Source: Sesamum alatum (taxonomy: Eukaryota; Streptophyta; Magnoliopsida; Lamiales; Pedaliaceae). Taken from it: a DNA stretch of 64,000 bases. Positions 48,900 to 60,158 of this stretch are shown in pieces. A model generated the notes under the pieces. That model was not told where the DNA came from, did not search any database, and saw nothing but the letters and a program-made list of their open reading frames with translations. Location of the stretch: positions 10,247,692 to 10,311,691 of the forward strand of contig JACGWO010000005.1 in assembly GCA_034509735.1 (NCBI GenBank), in the 5' to 3' direction. How positions within the stretch are numbered: position 1 is the stretch's first letter; the number at the start of each line of letters is the position of its first letter. The position numbers were made by a program, and so were the translations under genes.

Positions 48900-50600
48900 T
48901 CAAGACCCCCACACGTGTTCAGGAAGCATTTCACGGAAGGCAATCGGAATCAACTTCTGCATGAATACATGACAATCATGGCTCTTCATGCCGTGCATCC
49001 TTAACTCCTTCATGTCGACGCAACGGGCCAACTTAGAGGCATACCCATCAGGAAACCTAAGATAACGAATCCACTCATATATCTTCTTCTTTTGCTCCTC
49101 CGTTAGTGTATATACCACTTTGGGCATCACGTTCGGTCTCCTTTCGTCCACCTCAAGCTCCGGCCGATTACATATGATCTTGAGATCCTTCCGTGCATTC
49201 AGATTATCCTTTGTTTTTCCCTTGATGTCCATCACAGTATTGAATATATTATCGAACACATTCTTCTCAATATGCATGACATCAAGATTGTGTCATATCA
49301 GATGCATTCCCCAGTATTCAAGCTCCCAGAAGATGCTTTTCTTCGTCCACTTATGGTCGACACCGTAGCCTTCCGTTCACTCAACCGTTCTTCGACTGCC
49401 ACACTAAACGCATCGACACGGGTTCGGATTTGTTCTCCAGTCAGCCTCGAACGTGCAACCTTCCTCTCCATTCGATTTTTAGTAAAGGCTTTCTTGTTCC
49501 TGCGATAAGGATGATCTGGTGGTAGGAACTGCCCGTGGCAGTCAAAATAGCATGCCTTCCGACTGTGCTGTGAATAGAATACCCGTGTGTCCTCCATACA
49601 AACTGGACACCCCATAACACCGGCGATACTCCATCCAGACGCCATCCCATAAGCAGGAAGGTCGTTCACTGTCCATATCAATACGGCATGTATCATGAAT
49701 GCCTGGTTTGTCGCAGTATCGTGCGTACGTACACCCACATGCCATAAATTCTGCAACTCCTCGATCAACGGCTCCAAGTAGACATCGATAAGACGTTTCA
49801 GATTCGATGGGTCAGGGATCACCATCGTTAGGAACATATACTCAGACTTCATGCACATTCTCGGTGGGAGATTGTATAGTGTAAGTATCACGGGCCAACA
49901 TGAGTAAGTTTTACCATACTGGTCGTGCGGTGCAAACCCATCCGTGTACAACCCAAGTCCAACATTACGAGCCTCAGCTGCAAAATCAGGATACGTCCGG
50001 TCAAAATGCTTCCAATCCTCTGCATCGGACGGATGACACATGGATCCTTCCTCTGTCTGATGGCTCGCATGCCAAGTCATATGCTCTGTTGTGGCCTCCG
50101 ATGCATACAACCTCTGCAGTCGAGGGGTAAGCGGTAGATACCTAAGAATGGCATACGAGGACTTCTTGCGCTTAGGATTTCTGTCCCTGGTGGGCTTGTA
50201 CCTAGCATCTCCACAGAACTTGCAATATTCCAAATCAATATCGTCCTTCCAGTACAACATACCACTATTTTTGCAAGCACAATCTTCTAAACTGGTAAAC
50301 CCGATTCTAATATGAACTAGGACCCACGTCAGATGGACAATACCGAGTACCATCATCAGTCGGTCCCTCCTGGTTGTACGAAGAACAGAAAGACGGCTCT
50401 GGCGTAAACCCTTTCATACACAAATCAAAATTTACATCGTCTGGTGTTTTGAACCGTTCGTTTTTGCACTTCCGGCAGGGACACTTAATCTTCTCCCCGT
50501 CCATATATACACGCTGAGACAGGGCCCATTCTAAAAAATGTTGTAACACCATCCTCAAACTCTGGCGTCACACCCAGGACGTCTCGATCATACATCCATT
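48900..50600 (-). pseudogene. CACTA tnp2-type transposase, broken and 3'-truncated
   Basis: The gene starts near 50595 (MYDRDVLGVTPEFEDGV), the Transpos_assoc domain. An extra T in the T-run near 50540 shifts the frame, which then reads FLEWALSQRVYMDGEKIKCPCRKCKN. The frame from 50356 to 49298 carries the Transposase_21/tnp2 core (YPDFAAEARNVGLGLYTDGF, MVIPDPSNLKRLIDVYLEPL, LPAYGMASGWSIAGVMGCPVC). Another shift and a TGA precede MHIEKNVFDNIFNTVMD (49277), which continues to a stop at 48900. The C-terminal region that usually follows LPEHVW is absent. It would have excised and moved CACTA elements. The TYTDGFAPHD motif is intact. Confidence 0.82.
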
Positions 50601-50879
50601 TCCTCAACTGTCATAACATGATTGGTCCTACGTAATTCACAACAGTACGTAATTAAATGATGAGAATATTATATATATATATAACTAACAATTACAGAAT
50701 TTCAACTTCTTACCTGAACAAAACACCTATCAATATCAATGCAAAATTCGCGCAAGTAATTGATATGGTAGATTTTCCGTATAAAGAATCAAAATGAGTT
50801 GGAGAGTAATTATAAGAACAATGAGAATGAAGGGGGACATATATATAGAAAAATATTGAAACGGGCATTGGAATATTAT

Positions 50880-51480
50880 TTGGAATACAAAACTAGCCGT
50901 TGAAATATAGTCGGTTCCAAGTTTAGGAACGGTAATAGAAACGGTAATCTTACCGTTGTAATATAGCCGTTATGGAACAGTATTAGTCACACACAATATG
51001 ACCGTTCCTAATTGGAGCACAATTGGGAATGGTAATTATAACAACACTGTATGTCCTATATACCCATAATTTGGAACGGTCATTGCATTACATTTTTGCT
51101 CATGGCGTCAAAAGGTCTCATTTAGCACTGCAAATTGGAACGGTCAAACAACCGGTCCAAATAGACCCGGGGTTTGGAACACATATAGGAACTGTCCGTG
51201 TTCCCGGTCAAGTAGTCGTTCCAACTTTCACACATGTGTTCCAAAAGGAATACCAAAATATATCCGGTCCTTTTTAGGAACGATAATAAGTTTACATATT
51301 GGCACACATATGTTGGCACATAAATGGGAATGGTCGGGCCGTTCCTATTCGTTTGTACTACAATTAACTCGAAAGTGACATTATCAACGGTTTTCCATTC
51401 CATAACAGTTCCACTTATTCTTCCTATTTGGAATGGTCTTTGAAACAGTCGGCTCTATCCATTCAAATTCCCGTATTTTT
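50880..51480. repeat. CACTA subterminal repeats, right
   Basis: GGAACGGT and close variants occur repeatedly (for example near 50923, 51074, 51137) along with reversed copies (accgttcct near 51001), mirroring the left side. Confidence 0.7.
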
Positions 51481-51855
51481 TTAATAGTGAAAGGACCACA
51501 AAAATAATATAAAAAATAAAAAAATAAAGGAGGGTGATTTTATAAAATCATGAAAGTTATTTTTAGTTAAATTGAGTACAAAAAGAGATTTTTTTCAATA
51601 GAGAGGTTTTTAGCATATTTTTAAAATATGGGATGGTTTTAGTATTTTTATGAAAATATAGGGAGATAAAATAGAATTTGGACATTTATTGGTCAAGTCA
51701 ACAACCATTAACTAACGATTTTCGTTAATATTTAACAGCGTAGGACCAAAAATGCAAATTTTTAGAATTTTGAGACTAGAAGTGTCAACCCTGTAAAGCG
51801 GGGAACCAGAAGTGAGAATAGCCCTATCTAATGGGACCAAAAGTACAATTTTACC

Positions 51856-52236
51856 ATTATATAATTATATTTTATACGTGAAATTACTTTGAGATATGAT
51901 TGTAAACAAAAATCATATCCACAACACCTTCAACCTTAATTTGGTGTTGAGTTTTGTCAAATTGATTGTTATTTGTGTTCCTTTTTTTTCGATCGAAAAA
52001 ATTGATTTGTACAAATGAAAATAGAAATATATTATATATAAAGAAATTGCAGCTATTTTAAGTTTTGTTTGTTGGTAAATACAAACGAAATAAGAAATAA
52101 ATGAGTTCTTATAAGAGGAAGAAGAAATGGGTCAATTTTCCTATAAAAGTGGTTGAATTGTGGTCAATTTCACTCCAAAATTGGTCTACTTAACGGAGAA
52201 ACAAACTTCCGTTAACATCATTAACGGAAATCGCCA
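51856..52236. other. Junction DNA between MULE and Gypsy remnants
   Basis: AT-rich, no gene. A short hairpin (TTCCGTTAA...TTAACGGAA) lies at 52207-52229. The stretch 52100-52310 looks like one arm of another MITE whose partner was not found. Confidence 0.4.
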
Positions 52237-52314
52237 ATGAGTCCTGAAATTGAAAAAAAAAAAACACATATGGGACGTAATTCGCGAATGGTAGACATTG
52301 TGGGACTAAAATGT

Positions 52315-54608
52315 AATCGGGTCCACATGAAGGTAAAATTCCCAACACCTGAAGGCGTAGGAGAGGTGGTGGGGGACAGGAAGCAAGCAAGAGAATGTTA
52401 TGCCAGTATACTAAAGAAGCCAATAGATGCCCCTGAGGGGAAAGGCGAGGGTAGTAAAATTTTGATTTCAGCAAAGGAATCCCTTGGGGGATACCTTGAT
52501 GAGCCAGACAAAAAGAAGCTCCCAAGAGGAGCAAAAAGAAGAGACCCGAAGAGAGGCCAAAAAAGAGAAAAGTTGAAGAGGAAAGAATGGAGGCCTTCAA
52601 AGAGATCAAAATGGTGGAGCTCCTGGGCGACTCCAAGAAGGTGCTGAAAATCAGGTTGCTGCTAAGCGCGCAGATGGAGCATGTCATTGTTGATTTTCTA
52701 CAAGGATCGATTGAGGCTTTTGCATGGGAGCTGTCGGATATGAAAGGAATAGACCCCAAGGTCATGGTCCATAGACTTAACGTAGACCCAAAGGCGAAAC
52801 CTATAAAGCAGAAAATGAGGGCATTCGGGGTAGAGAGGAACAAGATAATTGGCGAGGAAGTCGAGAAACTGCTTCAAGTCGACTATATTCGACCGGTATA
52901 TTACCCGGAGTGGTTGGCAAATGTGGTCCTAGTTCCAAAGAGCAATGGAAAGTGGAGGATGTATATAGACTTCACTGACTTGAATCGAGCCTGCGCCAAA
53001 GACTCATACCCCTTGCCCAGGATTAATGCGCTTATTGATTCAACTTCAGGATGCGAGTTGATGAGTTTTCTGGATGCGTTTCAAGGGTATAATCAGATTT
53101 GATTAGCGCGCGAGGACCAAGAAAAGACGAGTTTCGTGATGGAGCAAGGCACTTACTGCTACAGAGTGATGCCTTTCGGGCTAAAGAATGCGGGGGCCAT
53201 GTATCAAAGGTTGGTAAATGGCATGTTCCGAGAACATATAGGAAGGAACATGGAGGTGCATATAGATGATATGTTGGTCAAGAGCCATAGGAGGGAAGAC
53301 CATGTGAAAAATCTCAAGGAATGCTTTTGCACATTGGAGAAGTATGGGATGAAGTTGAATCCCACGAAATGCACTTTCGGAGTTCAGGGAGGAAAGTTCC
53401 TAGGGTTCATGGTTTCTCAAAAAGGGATAGAGGCGAATCCGGAGAAAATTGAGGCTATCATGAAGATGCAACCTCCCCAGACGATAAAAGAAGTCCAGAA
53501 GTTGACGGGATGGATGGCGGCACTTAATCGTTTTATTTCGAAATCCTCAGAACGAGGACTCCCGTTCTTCAAGGTGTTAAGAAAGGTGGAAGGATTTTCT
53601 TGGACAGAGCAATGTCAAGCTGCCTTTGAGGATTTGAAGAAGTATCTTACTTCACCACCCCTGTTGACAAAGTCGGAGCCCAGGGAGACCTTGTTCGTGT
53701 ACCTATCTGTTTTGGAAGGCGCAGTAAGTTCGGTTCTCATGAGAGAAGAAGGGCACGAACATCGACCAATATACTATGCTAGCAAGACCCTGCAAGGGCC
53801 AGAAGAAAGATACGCCCAAATTGAGAATGTGGCCTTGGCCTTGATAACCGCAGCAAGGAAGTTGCGTCCTTATTTTCAATCACACCTTGTGGTGGTATTG
53901 ACAAATCAACCCTTGAAGAGGGTACTAGCAGATCCCAACACATCTGGAAGAATGGTAAAATGGTCAGTGGAGTTGAGTGAGCATGGAATCGAATATCAAC
54001 CTAGGCCTGCGATCAAGGCACAGGCGTTGGCAGATTTCATCTCCGAATTGACGGAGGAAAAAGGCACACAAGAGCAAAGGTATTGGAGGATGTTTGTTGA
54101 CGGCTCTTCCACGTCTCAAGGTGGCGGAGCAGGAATACTGATTGAAAGCCCGTATCGAGACACATTACGTTATGCCATCCGACTTGGTTTTGCCGCCTCA
54201 AATAATGAAGCAGAGTACGAAGCCCTCATTGTAGGGGGAAAGTTGGCCTTTGCAGCCGGGGCAAAGCACGTGAGTGTATACAGTGATTCCCAGCTGGTGG
54301 TCAAGCAAGTAAACGGGGAGTTCAAGGCCAAGGGAGAGCAAATGGCCAAGTACTTGACAAGAATCCAAGCAGTGAGGAAGAAGTTCGACACATTCACCTT
54401 AGAACAAATTCGAGGGCTGAAAATGAGGAAGCAGATCAACTTGCCAAGCTGGCCAGCTCATTGGCTCCCCTGAGGAGTAGGAAGATAACTTCGTTGAACC
54501 AAGAGTACCCGGACGTGAATGAAGAGGAGAATGAAGTCTTGATGGCAAAAGGAGCTTCATCGGGGTGGATGGAGGAGCTAGAAGCATATCTAAAATCCGG
54601 GGCAGTGC
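52315..54608 (+). pseudogene. Gypsy pol part 1: RT, RNase H and second RNase H, broken
   Basis: The frame begins in the linker after the protease (VKFPTPEGVGEVVGDRKQA), shifts, then gives the reverse transcriptase: PVYYPEWLANVVLVPKSNG, DLNRACAKDSYPLPRI, DAFQGYNQI. A TGA at 53100-53102 replaces what looks like an Arg CGA codon. It continues VMPFGLKNAGAMYQRLV and HIDDMLVKS, where the first residue of the catalytic box is His but both Asp remain. RNase H follows (FVYLSVLEGAVSSVL, YYASKTLQGPEERY). The second RNase H has MFVDGSSTSQGGGAG, NNEAEYEAL and VYSDSQLVVKQ, so its three acidic residues are intact. One base is missing near 54412, after which the frame changes. The coding sequence runs into the hAT target site. 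Confidence 0.85.
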
Positions 54609-54616
54609 CCCAGGAT

Positions 54617-54986
54617 TAGGGGTGGCAACGAGTCGAGCTCGAGTCGAGCTCGATCATTTTTGGCAAGCTCGAGCTCGATTTTGAAGGGTGTGGCTCGAGC
54701 TCAAGCTCGTAATTATTTGTATAATTTATTTTATATTTTTTAATTATTAGTATAATTTTTCAATAAAATTATAGTATTATATAAATTATAATAGTATAGA
54801 GTATGTATATATATAAATTAATTATTAGGACTTGTTAATTTAAAAAATTAGAAGAGATTACAAATAAATATTAAAATATAACATAGAATTTATATGTGTC
54901 ATATTAAAAAAAAATATTAAAACTTACTAAATTATTGATTAAGCTTGTTGATTTCATTATTATTATTACTATTATTATTAGTATTC

Positions 54987-55050
<64 letters not shown>

Positions 55051-55723
55051 CATCATCATCATCATCATCATCATCATCTTCATCATCATCATCATTTTTA
55101 GATTAATTCATGAGAATCACTAAGTTTTGACATAAATTTATAAGTAAAATTTATAGATTGTATAATGTATACTATGTATTTTGATATAAATATAAGACTC
55201 ACAAATAGATATAAAAATCATAAGTTAATTGTTAGGACTTGTTAATTTAAAAAAGTATAAGAGGTTATAAATAGATATTAAAATATAACATAAAACTTAT
55301 ATGTATCATATTAAATATTTATTTTAAAGAAAAGATTAAAATTTACTAAATATTGATTAAGTTTATTTTTATATAAATTATAAAGGTTAAATGTATAAAT
55401 AAAAGTACCAATACCATAGTTTATTATTATCTAAAATAAAATGTATGATATTGATTAATAATTACAATATATGATCAATTTTGAGTATATAATTGATAAA
55501 GTAATGAATGTCAAATTAACATATAAAAATTCTAAACATAAAAAAATATATAAAAAATTTTAAAAGAAAAAAAAAAAAGAGAGAAAAGCTCGCGAGCCGC
55601 TCGCGAGCTTAACAAATAGAGAGAATTGAGCTCGAGCTCGACTGGAGCTCGAGCTCGAGTCGAGCTCAAACTCGAGCCGGCTCGCGAAGCTCGCGAGCCG
55701 GCTCGACTCGTCTGCCACCCCTA
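54617..55723. mobile_element. hAT-type MITE with 8-bp TSD CCCAGGAT
   Basis: The ends are TAGGGGTGGCAACGAGTCG and, reversed, TAGGGGTGGCAGACGAGTCG. CCCAGGAT is present at 54609-54616 and 55724-55731, the 8 bp expected of hAT elements. Both subterminal regions are packed with CGAGCTCG words in both orientations. The middle is AT-rich and holds a long ATT/ATC microsatellite. No transposase is present. It lies inside Gypsy coding sequence, and the frame on each side is the same after allowing for the duplication. Confidence 0.9.
54953..55097. repeat. (ATT)n/(ATC)n compound microsatellite
   Basis: About 145 bp of trinucleotide repeat, first ATT with a few changes and then ATC. The open frames of Ile or Met/Ile runs on both strands are products of this repeat. 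Confidence 0.92.
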
Positions 55724-55731
55724 CCCAGGAT

Positions 55732-56948
55732 CCTAAGCAAGCTAGTGCAATTCGCACAAGAGCAGCTAGATTTACCTTGATCAGCGGAAAATTGTACAAA
55801 AGAGGATTTTCACAGCCATATCTCAAATGCATAAGCAAGGACAAGGCGGAGTACGTCCTGAGGGAAATTCACGAAGGGAGTTGCGGCAACTATTCCGGAG
55901 GAAGAGCCCTGGCGCTCAAGGCCTTGATGCAAGGATATTTTTTGGCCAACCATGCAGGCGGACGGCGGGGACTTAGTGAAGAAATGCCGAAAGTGTTAAG
56001 AACATGCTAATATCACTCACGTTCCAACAGCGGATATGCAGCCCTTGGCAGAGTCCTTGCCTGTTCGATCAGTGGGGGATGGATATAGCGGGGAAACTTC
56101 CCCGAGCAACAGGTCAACGAGAGTACTTGCTCGTGGCGGTAGACTATTTCTCAAAGTTGGTGGAAGCAGAGGCATTAAGCAGGATCAGGGAGAAGGAAGT
56201 CATAAGGTTTGTGTGGAAGAATATCATATGTCGCTTCGGCATTCCCAGAGCCTTCGTGATGGACAATGGTACGCAGTTCCAGGGGTCCAAATTTCGCCAG
56301 TGGTGTCAAGAGCTGAAGATAAAACAATATTACACCTCGGTGGCAACTCCCCAGTCTAATGGCCAAGCGGAAGTGACCAACCGAATAATCCTCCAGATTT
56401 TGAAGACGAGGCTAGAAGACGCCAAAGGCAATTGGGTAGAAGAGCTTCCGGGAGTCCTATGGGCATATAGAACCACCCCACGTCGAAGCACGGGGGAAAC
56501 CCCGTTTAGTCTGGTCTACGGGACGGAAGCCGTTATCCCTGTGGAAATTGGGAAAGAGACACTTAGAGTGAAGTGTTACGAGCTGACTAGCAACGAAAGT
56601 GAAAAGAGAGTCGACCTGGATTTTCTGGAGGAGCTAAAGAGTAGCGCGAATGTCAGGACTGAAGCATATAAAACATTGATGGCAAGAGCTTACAGTGATA
56701 GAGTTAGGCATCGAGGCCTCCAAGTAGGCGACCTCGTGTTAAGAATGGTTGATGCCACAGGAAACATTGTGAAGCTCGACGCCAAATGGGTTGGACCATA
56801 TCAAGTAATTGAGATAGTGGGGAAAGGAACTTACCTCCTGCAAAAGTTGGATGGAAAAGAAGTACCGCGTACATGGAACGTGGTCAACCTAAAGAAGTAT
56901 TTTTGTATGAATTTTTTCGTTTCAAGATTGGTAAGAAGTTTTACTTAA
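55732..56948 (+). pseudogene. Gypsy pol part 2: integrase, upstream part broken
   Basis: After the hAT element the frame reads AIRTRAARFTLISGKLYKRG and the zinc-binding region LREIHEGSCGNYSGGRAL, where the second His is Tyr. A T-run near 55938-55943 adds one base, and TAA at 55997-55999 interrupts KCRKC-EHA. From about 56050 the integrase core is open to 56948: WGMDIAGKLP (first Asp), FVMDNGTQFQGSKF (second Asp), SNGQAEVTNR (Glu), then the WAYRTTPR, TPFSLVYGTEAVIPVE and KWVGPYQVIEIVGKGTY motifs. The catalytic core is thus complete while the zinc region is damaged. Confidence 0.85.
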
Positions 56949-57112
56949 GACTTTATTGTAACCTTCTGTTATGATAATGAAACATCTTTTTTTTTCCCTG
57001 TTGATGAGTTTTTTGTTTCTATGTTTTATTTTTTGGAAGAGGGGGATGGCCCATCACGTATAAGTTTTATTAGTAAAAGGGCGACTGCCCTTCACAAATA
57101 CTCAGTTGTCAT

Positions 57113-57320
57113 GAGAGGGATTGCCTCTCATAGGGGGATTGCCCCTGGTATCTAAAACATCATTCAAAAGAGGGGGATTTCCTCTCATACGGGGATTGCC
57201 CCTGGAATCTAAAATATTATTTAAAAGAGGGGGATTGCCCCTCGAATATGTAACTTTACCACAAGGAGGGGGATTGCCTCACACATTAAATGTTGAAGTA
57301 CGAAAAAGGGGGAATTGCCC
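57113..57320 (+). repeat. Short tandem array in the Gypsy 3' region
   Basis: Two and a half copies of a unit of about 58 bp with GGGGATTGCC(C/T)CT and 'ggaatctaaaa' words. Shorter gggattgcc words extend on both sides (57050-57320). Not a CRISPR: there are no unique spacers and the copies abut. Confidence 0.75.
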
Positions 57321-57517
57321 CATTCTTTGAGAAAAATGATATAATAAAGACATAAAATTTTTATTGAGAGATCAATGTTTGAAAGGGGAAAACATCCCTA
57401 AAAACCAAAATTAACAAAAAAGAGGAAAAAAAAAGCTAAGTAATCCTTAAACATATTTTGAATCTACGGGAAGGGAATTCAAATAAACAAATCCTAAAGA
57501 CTAACTCTAATTCTTCT

Positions 57518-59667
57518 CTATGGCAGAGGAGGGGACTCCATCAACAGGAGTCTCATCAACCACATCATTGGCAATCTCGCCTCCCCATCTTCATCCCCTT
57601 CCTCATCACGAACCTTGGGATCGAGAAACATGAAATCCTCATCACCAAAGCAACCATTGTTCCTCAACGTGGAGCGACACTGCCTGATTACTTGGTCATA
57701 TACCTCGCTCGCCTTGCTGAGGACAACTTGGTGGAATTCCTCTGAACCCACATACTTCTCCTTGAAGTCGTCCCACACACACTCCAAATATGCCTTGCCT
57801 GCGTCAGATTTCAGGAAGGTCTTCCCCGAGGCAATCTCCCGGTTAAAGCTATCCTTCAACTTAAGTTGTTCAGCAGAGGCAGTCTTAAGCTTCCCTTGAC
57901 AACGCTCCAAGTCTTTTCGGGCATCTTCAAATGCGTCCTTCAGCTGCTGGATCTCCTTCTCATAGTTACTCAACCGCAGCTCAGTAGTTTCAGCTAAGTT
58001 GATAACCTAAAGGACATACCCCTCAATTAGACATGTAGGATCAAGAAAATGAAGCATCAGTAAGAACTATAAGGAACATACCCTGGCAGCTTCACCTTGC
58101 ATAAGACGAATAAGGGTGACAGTGGGGAGGGCGCCAAGTAGCGTCACGTCGTAAGGGCTCACTAGATTCCTTGATCTTTTGTGGGCAAGGTCAACATCAG
58201 CAGCATCCCAAAAAGAAGAGATATCCCCCTGCCTGTTCGTCCCATAAGTAAAGAGGCCTTTTCCTGCCCCGTGGCGCGGGGGACCTGCCTCGCCTTCCCG
58301 GAGGCTTGGAGGCATTGCCTTCAGGAGGGGGGGAGGAGCGTCCTTCATGGCAAGTTGAGTGCCTGGGAAGGTCCTTGGCCCGGGCAGGAGGTGAGCGTCG
58401 GCGACTGCTTTCTCCCCTCCTTGGGGGGGGCGGAGGAGGATGGCGGGACCTTGAAGCATTCTCTTTGTCACGAAAGCGATGGACATCATGGAAGGAGATT
58501 TTCTTTCCTACAAGCAAGGAATCAGCAAAAAATAAAAATGAGATAGCGTCGAAATTTTTTTTTACAAAGCAAATAGATAGCACAAAAGTTGTAATTAGAT
58601 ACCAGCAGGCCCTAAAGTTTTAACGTCAAAAAGTTGATCGAACAGCCCAACCCCAATGAAGGATAGACAAAGGTCAGGAACGGGGTCGGGCACAAAGGAT
58701 GACTCCCCCCAAGGGGCTGCTAATCCCCAAGCCAAATCCTTTACGAATAGGAACTTTTCTTTCCAGGGACCCTTTGAGGAAACACCACCCTCAAGAATTT
58801 TGCAACCCCCTCGGGGATAGAAATAGAAGTAGGAGTCATTGGGCATCTTTCTAATAGTAAATAAGGAATAGAAGGCCTCAAGGGAAGGGTTCAAATCAAG
58901 TTCTTCAAAGCATTGGAGGAACCCCCTAAAACTTACGAGGGAGTTCGGGGTGAATTGGTTGATGCTTAAGGTAGTGCAGGTAATGATCTTAAGTAGCAGA
59001 GGATGTGGGGGAAGTGTAAAACTAGAGGTAAAAAATGATAGGTACACTGTGAAGAACCCAGGAGGAGGGAACTTGATCCTATCGTCAACACTAGGCAACA
59101 AGAGGGTGAACTCAGAAGAGGCGTTGACACTGGCTTCAAGAAGATGGAACTCTTCGAGACTCACACGACTATGACAATTGTCAACGTCCATAATACGACA
59201 ACGAGACTTGGAGTGGGGGGCTGAAGAGGATTTAGTTCTGTCTAAACAGGATCAACAAGGTCAATTGCAAGAGGAGATAAGAGTGGAGGAGTTTCTTGTG
59301 AACTCGACTCGAAGGAAGGATTTGGGGAAGGCAACGGACAAGTAGAAAGATTCCGAATCGCTTCAATCACTTCATGATCAAAGTCCACGATATCCGGATT
59401 AATATGAGGAGCTGAAGGAGGCGAAAGGGACGCCCCTCGGCCGGGGTTCAGCCGAGGATCTGCGCTTCGACCAGATTCCGGCCGAGGTGCGCCTCGGCCA
59501 GATCCTGGTCGGGGGCTTGCGCCTCGGCCAGATCTAGGCCGAGGCACCTCACCTCGGCTAGGATCTGGTCGAGGCACCCCGCCTCGACCAGCACCATGTC
59601 GGGGCATCCCCTGGCCCCGACTCGGAGTCGATACTCTCCCCCACGTATTCTCGGCGTTGCTCGACAT
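57518..59667 (-). pseudogene. Antisense gene of Tat-type Gypsy (Transposase_28-like), broken
   Basis: The gene starts at ATG 59667 (MSSNAENTWGRV) with about ten Arg/Gly/Pro-rich repeats of the form RP-GSGRGA up to about 59420, then a Ser/Pro-rich part ending near 59244. A stop and frame change lead to the next frame (59191-58595), which has the conserved 'putative gypsy type transposon' domain (PF04195 type): QFTPNSLVSFRGFLQCFEEL, PSLEAFYSLFTIRK, YFYFYPRGG and WKEKFLFVKDL. It ends before a GTATCT donor near 58610. Then comes a basic Pro-rich exon (58520-58085) with a frame change, and a last exon (about 58008-57518) with a coiled coil (YEKEIQQLKDAFEDARKDLER) and an acidic tail. Antisense genes of this kind are known in the Tat lineage; their function is unknown. 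Confidence 0.7.
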
Positions 59668-60158
59668 GACGAAGGCCTCTTCTCGAAAATAAAAATGGAG
59701 TCCTTTTCTTTGTTGATTTGGACTAAGTATGGGGATGTTTTTTCTTTTTGGAGACACAAAGAGGAAGAACGAAAATATAGGTGTAGCAGGGAAAAAGATG
59801 ATGAACTAAATACCCGAGCCAAGACGCTTCGACATTCCTTATTCTTGAAGACGGAGAAGGCAAAAAAGAAAGATGAAGCACGATGGAGAATTGAAGATGA
59901 CACCACCAATTTATATAGGGAAGGAAAAATCCTAACCCAAGAAAGAAGAGTAAAAGAAAATATCCCAACGGGAATAGGACTTGTTTGAAAAAGAGTCCGG
60001 GAAGGAAGAGACTTCTAAGACGAATGGAATTATTGTTGAAAAAGAAGTCTATTCAAAATCAACTTATCCACTACTAAAAGGAAGAAGTAGAATCAGAGTC
60101 AATTTACCAGTTGGAACTTCCAAACTTCCAAGGAAACATTTGAAAGTTGGGGGGCTAC

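Larger units (their letters stand above)
45609..51489 (-). mobile_element. CACTA (En/Spm) element, 5.9 kb, inactive
   Basis: The reversed right end reads CACTATTAAAAAAATACGGG and the left end TACTACAAAAAAATGCGGG, so the left CACTA has become TACTA. AAA flanks both sides (3-bp target duplication, low complexity). Both ends carry many subterminal GGAACGGT words. Inside, on the minus strand, are a broken tnp2-type transposase and a broken second gene, the standard CACTA pair. Confidence 0.82.
44522..51855. mobile_element. MULE-like element, split by a CACTA insertion
   Basis: The left end is GGCAAAAATGCACTTTTGG and the reversed right end GGTAAAATTGTACTTTTGG. Both continue 'TC-CATTAGATAGGG' and 'TATTGGTCAAGTCAAC' (right arm, reversed order), giving arms of about 300 bp. 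Flanking 9-mers CTTATATAA and ATTATATAA match at 8 of 9, as expected for a MULE. Without the CACTA insert the element would be about 1.45 kb and has no gene of its own. A C20 run lies near 44741. Confidence 0.8.

Noticed and set aside
52190..52843. 217-codon minus-strand frame
   Set aside because: It is antisense to Gypsy pol, which is clearly homologous on the plus strand, and contains homopolymer translations.
54904..55123. Met/Ile-rich frames on both strands
   Set aside because: They translate the ATT/ATC microsatellite.
57113..57320. CRISPR-like array
   Set aside because: A short tandem repeat of about 58 bp without unique spacers, in a plant retrotransposon.
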